From contig JBKCXU010000078.1 of assembly GCA_046316025.1 (NCBI GenBank), forward strand, positions 3,799 through 67,798: a stretch of DNA of 64,000 bases, read 5' to 3'. Every line of letters begins with the position of its first letter. Position 1 is the stretch's first letter. Below the pieces are notes generated by a model that did no database searches, had not been told where the DNA came from, and saw only the letters and a program-made list of their open reading frames with translations. Both the position numbers and the translations under genes were made by a program. Shown here in pieces: positions 20,136 through 35,034 of this stretch. The stretch is from JAJTHJ01 sp046316025. Its GTDB lineage: Bacteria > Pseudomonadota > Gammaproteobacteria > Burkholderiales > Burkholderiaceae_F.

Positions 20136-20741
20136 GTGTTCTCCATCGTACTAGCGATCGGCTGGCCGATCTGGCCACTGCTGCTGGCGTCGGTCGCCGC
20201 GCTGGCGCTGATCATCGAGCGCGGCGTGGTGCTGCGCCGGCGCAAGGTGGTGCCGCCGGACCTGCTACCCGACGTGCTCGCCACCTGGGCCCGCGGGCAG
20301 TTCGACGAGCGCGCGCTGATCGCGCTGGCCCAGGCGGCGCCGGTCGGCCGCGTGCTGGCGGCCGTCGTGCGCAATGCGCAGGCCCCGCGCGCAGTCGCGA
20401 CCGAGGCCGCAGCCAGCGCCGGTGCACACGTCGCGCATCAGTTGTCGCGTTACCTGTCGCTGCTGGGCTCGATCGGCTCGGTGGCGCCGCTGCTGGGCCT
20501 GTTCGGCACGGTGGTCGGGATGATCGAGATCTTCGCCTCGCAGCAGGCGGGATCGAACCCGCAGCAACTGGCGCACGGCATTTCGATTGCGCTGTATTGC
20601 ACGGCCTTCGGCATCCTGGTGGCGGTGCCGGCGGTGCTGTTCTACCGCTACTACAAGAGTCGCGTCGAAGACCTGCTGGTCGAGATGGAAGACCAGACCC
20701 AGCGCCTGCTCGATGCGGTGTTCGCCCGGCCTGCCGCGTAA
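20136..20741 (+). CDS. MotA/TolQ/ExbB proton channel family protein
   Basis: Inner-membrane subunit of an ExbB/ExbD or TolQ/TolR-type proton channel. The 201 residues have three hydrophobic segments (about 5-27, 107-130 and 150-172). They include the signature LSLLGSIGSVAPLLGLFGTV and a large cytoplasmic loop after the first helix. The start is GTG with AAAGGA upstream. It is followed 6 bp on by its ExbD partner and then lpxK, so this is the pair usually placed ahead of lpxK in betaproteobacteria. Confidence 0.93.
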   Translation: MFSIVLAIGWPIWPLLLASVAALALIIERGVVLRRRKVVPPDLLPDVLATWARGQFDERALIALAQAAPVGRVLAAVVRNAQAPRAVATEAAASAGAHVAHQLSRYLSLLGSIGSVAPLLGLFGTVVGMIEIFASQQAGSNPQQLAHGISIALYCTAFGILVAVPAVLFYRYYKSRVEDLLVEMEDQTQRLLDAVFARPAA

Positions 20742-20747
20742 GTCGCC

Positions 20748-21170
20748 ATGCGCTTTCGCCGCCCGCTCGACGAGGAGCCCGAGGTCAACCTGATTCCATT
20801 GATCGACGTGCTGCTGATCGTGCTGATCTTCCTCGCCGTCAGCACCACCTACGCGCGCTTTGCCGAGTTGCAGATCGAACTGCCGGCCGCCGACGCCAAC
20901 GCGCCGCCGACGCGCCCGACCGAGATCCAGGTCGGCGTCACCGCCGACGGCCGCTACGCGCTCGACCGCCGGCTGATTGCCGAGACCGCGCCCGGCGATC
21001 TGGCCGAGCGGCTGCGCCAGGCGGCGGGCGACGGCGCCGAGCAGGTGGTGGTCGTGATCAACGCCGACGCGCAGGCGCCGCATCAAGCGGTCATTGGCGT
21101 GCTCGAAGCGGCGCGCCTGGCCGGGCTGCCGCGGGTGAGCTTTGCCACCCAGCGCGCCGCGGGCAAGTAA
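20748..21170 (+). CDS. ExbD/TolR family biopolymer transport protein
   Basis: A 140-residue partner of the preceding channel protein, anchored by one N-terminal transmembrane helix. The helix contains the proton-carrying Asp in NLIPLIDVLLIVLIFLA, followed by a periplasmic domain ending in DAQAPHQAVIGVLEAARLAG. It energises an outer-membrane process via the proton motive force. No TonB gene is nearby. The operon continues into lpxK. Confidence 0.94.
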   Translation: MRFRRPLDEEPEVNLIPLIDVLLIVLIFLAVSTTYARFAELQIELPAADANAPPTRPTEIQVGVTADGRYALDRRLIAETAPGDLAERLRQAAGDGAEQVVVVINADAQAPHQAVIGVLEAARLAGLPRVSFATQRAAGK

Positions 21171-21177
21171 CTGCAGC

Positions 21178-22245
21178 ATGGCCAAAGGCGCAGCGCTGGA
21201 ACGCGGCGTGCACGCGATCTGGCGCCGGCGCGGGCTGCTGGCACGCTTGCTGTGGCCGCTGGCGGCGGTCAACGCGCTGGTGCAGCGGCTGCGCGGCGCT
21301 CCCCGGCCGGCGCGACGGCTGCCGGTGCCGGTGCTGGTGGTGGGCAACCTGTACGTCGGCGGCACTGGCAAGACCACGCTCGCCATCGCGCTGGTACGTG
21401 AACTGCGGCGACGCGGCTGGCATCCCGGCGTGATCTCGCGCGGCCACGGCGCCACGGCCCGGCTGCCGCGCGAGGTCGATCCGCGCGGGCTAGCGAGCGA
21501 CTTCGGCGACGAGCCGATGCTGATCGCCCAGGCCGCACAGGTGCCGGTCGCGGTCGGCGTCGATCGCACCGCCGCCGGCGAACTGCTGCTGCGCCAGCAC
21601 CGCGACCTCGACGTGCTGATCGCCGACGACGGCTTGCAGCACCGCGGCCTGGCGCGCGACTGCGAACTCGTGCTGATCGACAACCGCGGCCTGGGCAACG
21701 GCTGGCTGCTGCCCGCCGGGCCGCTGCGCGAATCGCCGCAGCGGTTGCAAACCGTCGATGCGGTGGTTTTTCACGATCAACCCGGCGCGCCGCGGCCTAC
21801 CGTCTGTGTGTACACGCCGTTTTTTACCTTGCGCGCCGCGCTGGACGAGGTGGTGGCGCTGAAAGACCCGCAGCGCCGCATCGCCCCCGCGGCGCTCGCC
21901 GCCGAGCAGCGCAGCCGCGGCCTGCGCATCCTGGCCGCGGCCGGCATCGGCGTGCCCGAGCGGTTCTTCGCGATGCTCGAAGCCGAGGGCCTGGCCATCG
22001 AGCGGCTCCCCCTGCCCGACCACTATCCGTTCCACGACAACCCGTTTGCCGGGCGCGAGTACGACCTGCTGCTGCTCACCGAAAAGGACGCCGTAAAATG
22101 CCGCGCCAACCCGGTGCTCGCGGCCGACGGCCGTGTCTGTGCGGTGCCGTTGACCGCACAGGTCGATGCCGGATTGTTCGATTTCGTCGAAACCCGCCTG
22201 CGGGCCGCCCAGGCCCTGACCGCCGATGGATCCCAAGCTGCTTGA
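21178..22245 (+). CDS. lpxK: Tetraacyldisaccharide 4'-kinase
   Basis: Inner-membrane kinase that phosphorylates the lipid A precursor DS-1-P at the 4' position. It has 355 residues with an N-terminal hydrophobic segment ([16 protein letters not shown]) and the Walker A motif GGTGKTT. Characteristic blocks follow: [27 protein letters not shown] and [11 protein letters not shown]. The ATG at 21178 is chosen over an upstream in-frame ATG inside exbD. It overlaps the Trm112-family gene by 20 nt. Confidence 0.95.
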   Translation: MAKGAALERGVHAIWRRRGLLARLLWPLAAVNALVQRLRGAPRPARRLPVPVLVVGNLYVGGTGKTTLAIALVRELRRRGWHPGVISRGHGATARLPREVDPRGLASDFGDEPMLIAQAAQVPVAVGVDRTAAGELLLRQHRDLDVLIADDGLQHRGLARDCELVLIDNRGLGNGWLLPAGPLRESPQRLQTVDAVVFHDQPGAPRPTVCVYTPFFTLRAALDEVVALKDPQRRIAPAALAAEQRSRGLRILAAAGIGVPERFFAMLEAEGLAIERLPLPDHYPFHDNPFAGREYDLLLLTEKDAVKCRANPVLAADGRVCAVPLTAQVDAGLFDFVETRLRAAQALTADGSQAA

Positions 22246-22417
22246 ATTGCTGGTTTGCCCGATCACCAAGGGCCCGCTCGTTTACGACCGCGAGCGGCAG
22301 GAGTTGGTCTCGCGCGCCGCGGGCCTCGCCTACCCGATCCGCGACGGCATCCCGGTGATGCTGGAGTCCGAGGCGCGGCGGCTGGACGAACCCGCCGCCG
22401 AGACGCCCGCCGCGTGA
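22226..22417 (+). CDS. Trm112 family protein (YcaR-like)
   Basis: A 63-residue protein of the Trm112/UPF0434 family. It starts with [18 protein letters not shown] and carries a [10 protein letters not shown] block. Only one cysteine (Cys11) of the usual zinc site is present. It lies between lpxK and kdsB, where this family is usually found, overlapping both (20 nt and GTGA). Function in this context is not established. Confidence 0.92.
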   Translation: MDPKLLELLVCPITKGPLVYDRERQELVSRAAGLAYPIRDGIPVMLESEARRLDEPAAETPAA

Positions 22418-23181
22418 CGGACTTCACCGTCGTCATCCCGGCACGGCTTGCGTCGACGCGGCTGCCGGGCAAACCGCTGGCCGACATCGCAGGCAGTCCG
22501 ATGGTGGTGCGCGTGGCGCAGCGCGCCGCGCAGAGCGGCGCGGCGCGCGTGGTCGTCGCCGCCGACGGCGCGGAGATCGCCGCCGCCTGCGCGGCGCATG
22601 GCGTGCCATGCGTGCAGACCGACCCGGCGCACCCAACCGGCACCGACCGCCTCGCCGAAGCCTGCGCCACGCTGGCGCTGCCTGACGAAACCATTGTCGT
22701 CAACGTACAGGGCGACGAGCCGCTGATTCCGCCGGCGGTGATCGCCGAGGTCGCCGCGCTGCTCGCCGCGCGCGCGGACTGCGCGATCGCCACTGCCGCG
22801 CACGCGCTCGCCGACGCGGCCGAATTCTTCAGCCCCAACGTGGTCAAGGTGGTGACGGACACCAGCGGCCGCGCGCTGTATTTCTCGCGTGCGCCGATTC
22901 CCTGGGCGCGCGACGCATTCGCTGGGGGCGCGCACGACAGCTTGCCCGCCGGCATCGGCGCGCTGCGCCACGTCGGTCTGTACGCCTACCGCGCGGGTTT
23001 TCTGCGGCGCTTTCCGCAACTGCCGCGCGCGCCACTGGAAGTGGCCGAAAGCCTCGAACAACTGCGCGCGCTCTGGCATGGATTTGGCATTGCCGTGCTG
23101 ACCCTCGCGCAGCCCTTGCCGTCGGGCGTGGACACGCCAGAAGACCTCGAGCGCGTCCGCGCCGCCTTTGCGGCGGCCTGA
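22414..23181 (+). CDS. kdsB: 3-deoxy-manno-octulosonate cytidylyltransferase
   Basis: Activates KDO with CTP to give CMP-KDO for the lipopolysaccharide inner core. The 255 residues carry the nucleotidyltransferase signature [30 protein letters not shown] and [12 protein letters not shown]. The start is a GTG overlapping the preceding stop (GTGA). Together with lpxK upstream it forms an LPS biosynthesis operon. Confidence 0.95.
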   Translation: MTDFTVVIPARLASTRLPGKPLADIAGSPMVVRVAQRAAQSGAARVVVAADGAEIAAACAAHGVPCVQTDPAHPTGTDRLAEACATLALPDETIVVNVQGDEPLIPPAVIAEVAALLAARADCAIATAAHALADAAEFFSPNVVKVVTDTSGRALYFSRAPIPWARDAFAGGAHDSLPAGIGALRHVGLYAYRAGFLRRFPQLPRAPLEVAESLEQLRALWHGFGIAVLTLAQPLPSGVDTPEDLERVRAAFAAA

Positions 23182-23199
23182 GCGGGAAACGCCTTTGCC

Positions 23200-23493
23200 A
23201 TGCGCTACGTCGCCATCTTCGAAGACAGCCCCGCGATGCGCGCCGTGCGCGAGCATTACGAGCCGGCGCATCTCGCCTACCTCGAAGCGCATCGCGACGA
23301 AATCCCGATGGCCGGCGGCCTGCGCGACGAGCACGGCGGCGCTTACGTCGGCGGGCTGTGGGTATTCGAAGTTGCCAACAAAGCCCGCGCTCTCGAACTG
23401 ATCGAAGCCGACCCCTATTACCTCGCCTGCCCGCGCGCCTACCGCCTTCTCGCCTGGGGCAAGGCGTTGCCCCATCGTTTCGCCACCCTCTGA
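23200..23493 (+). CDS. YciI-related protein
   Basis: A 97-residue ferredoxin-like-fold YCII domain protein: MRYVAIFEDSPAMRAVREHY at the start, with the family His/Asp region and the ALELIEADPYY block. The family includes small hydrolases and dimerisation modules with little known biochemistry. It is 18 bp after kdsB, probably the last gene of that operon. Confidence 0.88.
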   Translation: MRYVAIFEDSPAMRAVREHYEPAHLAYLEAHRDEIPMAGGLRDEHGGAYVGGLWVFEVANKARALELIEADPYYLACPRAYRLLAWGKALPHRFATL

Positions 23494-23537
23494 TGCGGCG
23501 ATAGACTCGCCGCGACCCCACCCCCGGAGACGACCTC

Positions 23538-27198
<3,661 letters not shown>

Positions 27199-27249
27199 TC
27201 GATTTCTTGTAACGACTTGGCGCGGCCTGCCCATGGCTGCGCCGTCTGC

Positions 27250-27300
27250 CCTCCCCCGGCGCCTTCGGCGCCACCCTCTCCCGCCGATGCGGGCGAGGGG
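27250..27300. repeat. CT/GA-rich palindromic intergenic repeat
   Basis: Between adk and hppA. It contains GGCGCCTTCGGCGCC and CTCTCCCGCCGATGCGGGCG followed by AGGGG, a diverged sister of the element at 7661-7708. It is non-coding and could fold as a hairpin in the hppA leader. Confidence 0.5.
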
Positions 27301-27363
27301 TCGATCGAGACGTTTCACTTTTCGCGTTTCACATTTCACTAAAGATAAAGAGGAGCACTCCCC

Positions 27364-29964
<2,601 letters not shown>

Positions 29965-29982
29965 AGGGGAGGGAACAATGCA

Positions 29983-30009
29983 GGGCGCGTCGCTGACGCG
30001 CCCTTTTTT
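29983..30009 (+). terminator. Intrinsic terminator of hppA
   Basis: GGGCGCGTC and GACGCGCCC form a 9-bp GC stem with a GCT loop, immediately followed by six T residues. It lies 19 bp after the current hppA stop, probably the original operon terminator now displaced by the repeat. Confidence 0.9.
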
Positions 30010-30022
30010 CCTCCCGCCTGCC

Positions 30023-30541
30023 ATGATTCTGCGCCCCGCCCTGCCGGACGACCTCCCGGCCATCACCGTCATCTACGGCCACCACGTGATCCACGGGCTG
30101 GCGAGCTTCGAGACCGAGCCGCCAAGCCTCGAAGAGATGCAAGCGCGTTTTTCGTCGATCACGGCCGCGGGCTACCCCTACTGGGTCGCGGTCGAAGGCG
30201 AGCGCGTGCTGGGCTACGCCTATGCGAGCGCCTTTCGCACGCGGCCGGCGTATCGCTACACGGTCGAAGACTCGGTCTACGTCGCGCCCGACGCGGTCGG
30301 CCGCGGCACCGGCCGCGCGCTGCTGGAACGCCTGATCGCGGAGTGCGAAGCGCGCGGCTACCGGCAGATCCTCGCGGTGATCGGCGACTCGGATAACCAG
30401 CCGTCGATCAAGCTGCACACGGCCTGCGGCTTCGGCCGAATGGCGGTGTTCAACGGTACGGGCTTCAAGCACGGCCGCTGGGTGGATACGGTGTTCATGC
30501 AGCGGGCGTTGGGGGCGGGCGACCGGACGCTGCCGATCTGA
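30023..30541 (+). CDS. GNAT family N-acetyltransferase (phosphinothricin acetyltransferase-like)
   Basis: A 172-residue acetyltransferase. The sequence runs ILRPALPDDLPAITVIYGHH, then LGYAYASAFRTRPAYRYTVE and EDSVYVAPDAVGRGTGRALL (acetyl-CoA loop), and ends GFKHGRWVDTVFMQRAL. This pattern matches the PAT/YwnH/MnaT group, which acetylates methionine sulfone, methionine sulfoximine or phosphinothricin. Substrate here is unknown. The ATG at 30023 begins the conserved part and lies just beyond the hppA terminator, so it needs its own promoter. Confidence 0.88.
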   Translation: MILRPALPDDLPAITVIYGHHVIHGLASFETEPPSLEEMQARFSSITAAGYPYWVAVEGERVLGYAYASAFRTRPAYRYTVEDSVYVAPDAVGRGTGRALLERLIAECEARGYRQILAVIGDSDNQPSIKLHTACGFGRMAVFNGTGFKHGRWVDTVFMQRALGAGDRTLPI

Positions 30542-30546
30542 CCGCT

Positions 30547-31545
30547 TCAGGCGCTAACCCGGTCCGGCTTGCGACGCAGGGTGGCCGACGGCAGTTCGCC
30601 AAAACACTCCTGGTAGGCGCGGGAAAAGTCGCCAAAGTGCCAGAAGCCCCAGTTGAGCGCTTCGGTCGTCACCGTGGTCGAGCCGCGCGGCGCGGCCAGC
30701 AGCGCCTGCCGCACCCGATGCAGCCTTAGCCGCATCAAATAAGCCACCGGCGTCAGCCCGGTGATTTCCTTGAACGCGTTCTCCAACGTGCGTTCGCTAA
30801 CCGCCGCGGCGCGGCACAGATCGCCGACCAACAGCGGTTCGTCGCCGTGGGCGAGCGCGAACGCCTCGGCGCGCTTGACGATGCGGCTGTGCGCCTGCCC
30901 GGTCCGCTCGCCACGGGTCGTCTCGACCGCGTCGGCACTGCGCAGGGTCGCGAGCAGCATCTCGATCAGCTCGACCTGCACGGCGCCGCGCTCGTGCATC
31001 CGCTCGTTGAACCGGGCGGGATCGCGCGCCGCGGTGTCCACCAGGCGCCGGCCCCAGGCGAACAAGCGGCGCGCGCGCGCTGTTTCCACCTGCAGCGTTT
31101 CGATCCCGCACGGCAGGCGGAATTCGTCTTCGCGCCCGCGCGCGATAAGGTGCGCGCGCAGCTCGTCTGGTCGCACCAGGAAGGTCAGGCTGGCCCAGCC
31201 GGCTTCGGTGACGAAGCTTGCCTGCACGCCGGGTTGCGCCACCAGCAGCAGACCGGGCCGGACCGGCAACCCGTTGACCGTCCCCCTGGCGCGCGGGCCG
31301 AACGCCACATAGCCGAGCCACCCCTCGCCAACGCTGGTATGGGTGCGCACCCGCACCTGGGTGGAGTGAAACACGACCGCCACCGAGTCGAGCCGCACGA
31401 CCACCCGGCGCGCGCGCAACGCGCGCGGCGGCAACAGCACGCCGTCCTGGCGAATCAATTCGATGCCGGCGCCGATCAGCGCCGGATCGTCGATGTCCTC
31501 AACGGTCACCGCGGGCGACGCGGTGCGGGGCAGCGGTGCGTCCAT
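30547..31545 (-). CDS. AraC family transcriptional regulator
   Basis: A 332-residue regulator with an N-terminal sensing domain of the AraC-binding-like type and a C-terminal pair of helix-turn-helix motifs (VGDLCRAAAVSERTLENAFK, then WGFWHFGDFSRAYQECFGE). It is divergent from the arylsulfatase across 139 bp and probably controls it. The ATG at 31545 is chosen because the upstream open frame runs through the intergenic region. The ligand cannot be predicted. Confidence 0.9.
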   Translation of the reverse strand: MDAPLPRTASPAVTVEDIDDPALIGAGIELIRQDGVLLPPRALRARRVVVRLDSVAVVFHSTQVRVRTHTSVGEGWLGYVAFGPRARGTVNGLPVRPGLLLVAQPGVQASFVTEAGWASLTFLVRPDELRAHLIARGREDEFRLPCGIETLQVETARARRLFAWGRRLVDTAARDPARFNERMHERGAVQVELIEMLLATLRSADAVETTRGERTGQAHSRIVKRAEAFALAHGDEPLLVGDLCRAAAVSERTLENAFKEITGLTPVAYLMRLRLHRVRQALLAAPRGSTTVTTEALNWGFWHFGDFSRAYQECFGELPSATLRRKPDRVSA

Positions 31546-31570
31546 ATCGCGTATCTGCGGAAATCCGATA

Positions 31571-31615
31571 GACCCAACCGCGGTGCCGCCGGATACTGTA
31601 CTCACGTGTTGGGTC
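31571..31615. promoter_or_regulatory. Candidate operator between AraC regulator and arylsulfatase
   Basis: GACCCAAC (31571-31578) and its reverse complement GTTGGGTC (31608-31615) lie 29 bp apart, with further weaker symmetry (GCGGTGCCG / GGTGCCGCG) around them. Position between divergent genes fits a regulator binding region, but the sequence alone does not prove it. Confidence 0.35.
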
Positions 31616-31684
31616 GATGCGCGGCACCACCGGGTGCCGCGGGATTTTGAGTCTAGCGGCCACGCGAACCCCCAACCCAAGTCG

Positions 31685-33478
31685 ATGCAACTCCCCCGCA
31701 AAACCCTGATCGCGGCAGCAATGGCAGCGCTGTGTGCCACAGCAGTCGCCGCACCCGCGGCCGCGCAACCGACCAAGCGGCCGAACATCGTTGTGATCGT
31801 TGGCGACGATCTCGGCTACGCCGACCTGGGCGCCTATGGCAGCGAAATCCGCACGCCCAACCTCGACGCGCTGGCGCGCGAAGGCCTGCGCTTCACGAGT
31901 TTCTACACCCACGCGAGTTGCTCGCCCACGCGCGCCACGTTGTTGAGCGGCGTCGATACGCACCTAAGCGGCCTGGGCAATATGGACGAGTGGACCGCGC
32001 CCAACCAGCGCGGCGCGGTCGGCTACGAGGGCTACCTGAACGACCGGGTGGCGACCCTGCCGCAGTTGCTGCGCGACGCGGGCTATCACACCTACATGGT
32101 CGGCAAGTGGCATCTGGGCAAGGCGCCGTCGCAGATCCCGGCGGCGCGCGGCTTCGAGCGGGACTTCTCGCTGCTCGACGGCGCCGGCAGCTACTGGGAC
32201 ATGACCAACTTCACCGCGGCCTCGCCCAAGTCGGTCTTCACCGAAGACGGCCGCTATCTGACCGAGCTGCCGGACGACTACTACGCGACCAAGACCTACA
32301 CCGACAAGCTGATCGGCTTTATCGACGCGAACCGTGCCGACGGCAAGCCGTTTTTCGCCTACGTCGCGCACCAGGCGCCGCACGACCCTTATCACCTGCC
32401 GCGGGACTGGCGCAACCGCCACGTCGGCGAGTACGACCGCGGCTGGGACGCGGTCCGCCAGGAGCGGCTGAAGAAGCAGATCGAACTCGGCATCACGCCG
32501 GCCGGCACGCAACTGGCCGAACGCATGTGGTTCGTGCCCGACCCGATCGTGCTGGCGCCGGCGGCACGCGCGCTGGCCGGCAAAAAGATGGAGTTGTACG
32601 CCGGCATGGTCGAGAACATGGACCACCATGTTGGCCGGCTGATCGAGCACCTGAAGAAGATCGGCGAGTACGAGAACACGATTTTCATCGTCTTTGGCGA
32701 CAACGGCGCCGAGGGCACCGACCTCTTCAAGATGATCGCCGGCTCGCCGGGCTCGCGCGACTACCTGTTCGCCTCGGTCAACTGGTCGCAGACCCACCCC
32801 AACGCCTGGGGCGACCCCGGCTCCTACGTCGGCTACGGGCCAATGTGGGCGCAGGTGTCGATGACGCCGTTCGCCCAGTACAAGGGCTGGCTTGCCGAAG
32901 GCGGCATCCGCAACGCGCTGGTGGTCAGCGGCCCGGCGGTCAAGCGGCCGGCCGGCAGCATCAATCATGCGGTGCTCTCGGTGGCCGACGTAATGCCCAC
33001 ACTGCTCGAAGTCGCGGGCGCCAGTTACCCGCAAACCGTCAACGGGCACCCGGCGCCGCCGCTCGCCGGCAAGTCCTGGGGGCCGCTGCTCGCCAACAAG
33101 GTGGACTCGCTGCGCACCACCCAGGACGTGCTCGCTTGGGAACTCTTTGGCAACCGCGCGCTGCGCCAGGGCGACTGGAAGCTGCGTTGGCAGTTCAAGC
33201 CCTATGGCAAGAGCGACTGGGAGCTCTTCAACGTGGCGACCGACCCGGCCGAGCGCAAAGACCTCGCCGCCGAGCAGCCGGACAAGCTGCGAGCGATGCT
33301 GGCGCTTTGGGACAACTACGCCAAGATCAACAACGTGATCCTGCCGAGCCGCTCGACCTTCGAGACGCTGGAGGACGCCCTGCCGCCGCGGGTGCCGGAC
33401 GATCCGGGCTATCCGCCCCTCATTTACAAGCGGCAGTTCGTCCCGCCCAAGGACCTGCTGGCCGATCCCAAACCCTGA
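31685..33478 (+). CDS. Arylsulfatase (formylglycine-dependent sulfatase)
   Basis: A 597-residue secreted sulfatase with a signal peptide (to about 28). The metal-binding Asp41-Asp42 lie in VGDDLGYADLG. The sulfatase signature CSPTRATLLSG has Cys79 as the residue converted to formylglycine. VGKWHLG and the FGDNGAEG metal site follow. It hydrolyses sulfate esters, probably in the periplasm. The ATG at 31685 starts the signal peptide. It is followed 59 bp later by an outer-membrane-type protein, likely one transcription unit. No sulfatase-maturing enzyme is in view. Confidence 0.94.
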   Translation: MQLPRKTLIAAAMAALCATAVAAPAAAQPTKRPNIVVIVGDDLGYADLGAYGSEIRTPNLDALAREGLRFTSFYTHASCSPTRATLLSGVDTHLSGLGNMDEWTAPNQRGAVGYEGYLNDRVATLPQLLRDAGYHTYMVGKWHLGKAPSQIPAARGFERDFSLLDGAGSYWDMTNFTAASPKSVFTEDGRYLTELPDDYYATKTYTDKLIGFIDANRADGKPFFAYVAHQAPHDPYHLPRDWRNRHVGEYDRGWDAVRQERLKKQIELGITPAGTQLAERMWFVPDPIVLAPAARALAGKKMELYAGMVENMDHHVGRLIEHLKKIGEYENTIFIVFGDNGAEGTDLFKMIAGSPGSRDYLFASVNWSQTHPNAWGDPGSYVGYGPMWAQVSMTPFAQYKGWLAEGGIRNALVVSGPAVKRPAGSINHAVLSVADVMPTLLEVAGASYPQTVNGHPAPPLAGKSWGPLLANKVDSLRTTQDVLAWELFGNRALRQGDWKLRWQFKPYGKSDWELFNVATDPAERKDLAAEQPDKLRAMLALWDNYAKINNVILPSRSTFETLEDALPPRVPDDPGYPPLIYKRQFVPPKDLLADPKP

Positions 33479-33537
33479 AGCCCGACCCGGCCGCGAGACC
33501 GGTCGCCGGCCGCTGCGACGACAACCGAGGAAGTTCG

Positions 33538-34515
33538 ATGAAAACGCTTACTTGCTTGAGGGCGCGTGCGCCCGCCCTGCTCTGCCTGTCCGCGCTCACC
33601 GCACCGCCGGCGCTGGCCCAGGTGCCCGCGCGCTTCTACTGGAAGTCGCTCGCCGACGGCAATGCGGTGCCGCTGATCTTCAATTCGATCAGCGGCAATA
33701 CCAACCCGTTCGACCCCGCGCACATCGTCTCACCGGGGGCGAACTTCGACGGCAGCCTGGCGATCGCCGGCTACGCCCGGACCTTCGAACTCTTCGACCG
33801 CGCCGCGATGGCGGCCATTTTGTTGCCGATGGGACGCGTCTCCGGCGACGTGACGGTGGCCGGCAAGACCGCGAGTCAGTCGGCCTCCGGCTTCGGCGAC
33901 CCGATGGTCGAGTTCAACCTCAACCTCATTGGGCCGAAGGCGCAGAAGACGATTCCCGACGCGCTGCGCTACGAGCCCGGCTTCTCGCTCGATTTGCTGG
34001 CGGATCTGGCCCTGCCGGTCGGCGAGTACGACAGCGACCAGCCGCTCAACGTCGGGCAGAACCGCTGGTACGGCCGCCTCGGCGCGCCGGTGGTCTGGCA
34101 ACTCGGCCCCTGGGTGCCGGGCCGGCGCACCACGCTGGAGCTGCTGCCGGCCGTATGGCTATTCGGCGACAACAACGACTACCTGGGCCGGACGCTGCAG
34201 ACCGACCCGCTGTTCCAGCTCGACGTGCATCTGACGCGCGACTTCACCGAACGCTTGTGGGGCGCGATCGATCTGGCCTGGTACAACGGCGGCAAGGCCA
34301 GCATCGACGGCGTGGCCGGCGAAAAGCTCAACAACATCGGCTTGGGTTTCACCCTCGGCTATCAGGTGGACAGCAACCTGAACCTGACCTTCGGCTACAA
34401 GTCCACGATCAACGACAACGCGCCGGGCGACCTCAAAATGGACGGCTTCATGCTCACGCTGGTGTACGGCTGGCATCCGATCATCGAAGGGTCGCGGCGG
34501 CTGAAGAGCGAGTAG
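33538..34515 (+). CDS. Outer-membrane transporter-like protein (MetA-pathway phenol degradation family)
   Basis: A 325-residue protein with a signal peptide (MKTLTCLRARAPALLCLSAL, cleavage after ALAQ) and alternating beta-strand pattern through to a C-terminal strand. Segments such as RWYGRLGAPVVWQLGPW and GYQVDSNLNLTFGYKSTIND match the MetA-pathway family of putative beta-barrels. Such proteins may admit aromatic or organic substrates. Location after the arylsulfatase suggests uptake of the sulfate ester or its desulfated product. Confidence 0.82.
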   Translation: MKTLTCLRARAPALLCLSALTAPPALAQVPARFYWKSLADGNAVPLIFNSISGNTNPFDPAHIVSPGANFDGSLAIAGYARTFELFDRAAMAAILLPMGRVSGDVTVAGKTASQSASGFGDPMVEFNLNLIGPKAQKTIPDALRYEPGFSLDLLADLALPVGEYDSDQPLNVGQNRWYGRLGAPVVWQLGPWVPGRRTTLELLPAVWLFGDNNDYLGRTLQTDPLFQLDVHLTRDFTERLWGAIDLAWYNGGKASIDGVAGEKLNNIGLGFTLGYQVDSNLNLTFGYKSTINDNAPGDLKMDGFMLTLVYGWHPIIEGSRRLKSE

Positions 34516-34533
34516 CGGCGCGGGCCTGGAGGC

Positions 34534-35034
34534 TTAGCGCCGCAGCGGTTTGGTCATCCGCTTCTCGATCAAGCCACGGCCGTTGACATCGCGCGCCGTG
34601 CCGTCGTCGACGAAGCCGCGCCGCGAGTAGAAGGCGCAGCCGATGGCGTTTTCAGCGAGCACCCAGACCGACAAGTCGCGGTGGCCGGCGGCGAGGAGCT
34701 TCGCTTTGACCTGCTCGAGCAGAGCGCTGCCCACGCCGCCGCGCCACGCGCCGAGAGCCACGTACAGCAGGTAAAGCTCGGCGGTGGCGGGCGGCACATC
34801 GGCATCGCGCGTGGCGCCGGCCTGCACGACGCCGAGCAGCTCGCCAGCACGCTCGGCGACCCAGACGTTGCCGAGCGGAATCCCCCGCTCCCACTGGGCG
34901 CGTCGGTTGGCGAGGATTTGCGCAGCGGTCTGCGACTCGGTAAAGATGCCCGCATACGCCGCACGGCGCGAGGCGACGTGCAACTGCGCGATGGCCTCGG
35001 CTTCGCCATCGCGGGCGAGCCGCACTTCGATCAA
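34534..35034 (-). CDS. GNAT family N-acetyltransferase
   Basis: A 166-residue acetyltransferase: [20 protein letters not shown] at the start, the acetyl-CoA-binding block [17 protein letters not shown], and a C-terminal [19 protein letters not shown]. Substrate unknown. Its ATG overlaps the stop of the CoA-transferase gene by 4 nt, so it is translated from the same mRNA. The shared operon may be functional or coincidental. Confidence 0.88.
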   Translation of the reverse strand: MIEVRLARDGEAEAIAQLHVASRRAAYAGIFTESQTAAQILANRRAQWERGIPLGNVWVAERAGELLGVVQAGATRDADVPPATAELYLLYVALGAWRGGVGSALLEQVKAKLLAAGHRDLSVWVLAENAIGCAFYSRRGFVDDGTARDVNGRGLIEKRMTKPLRR

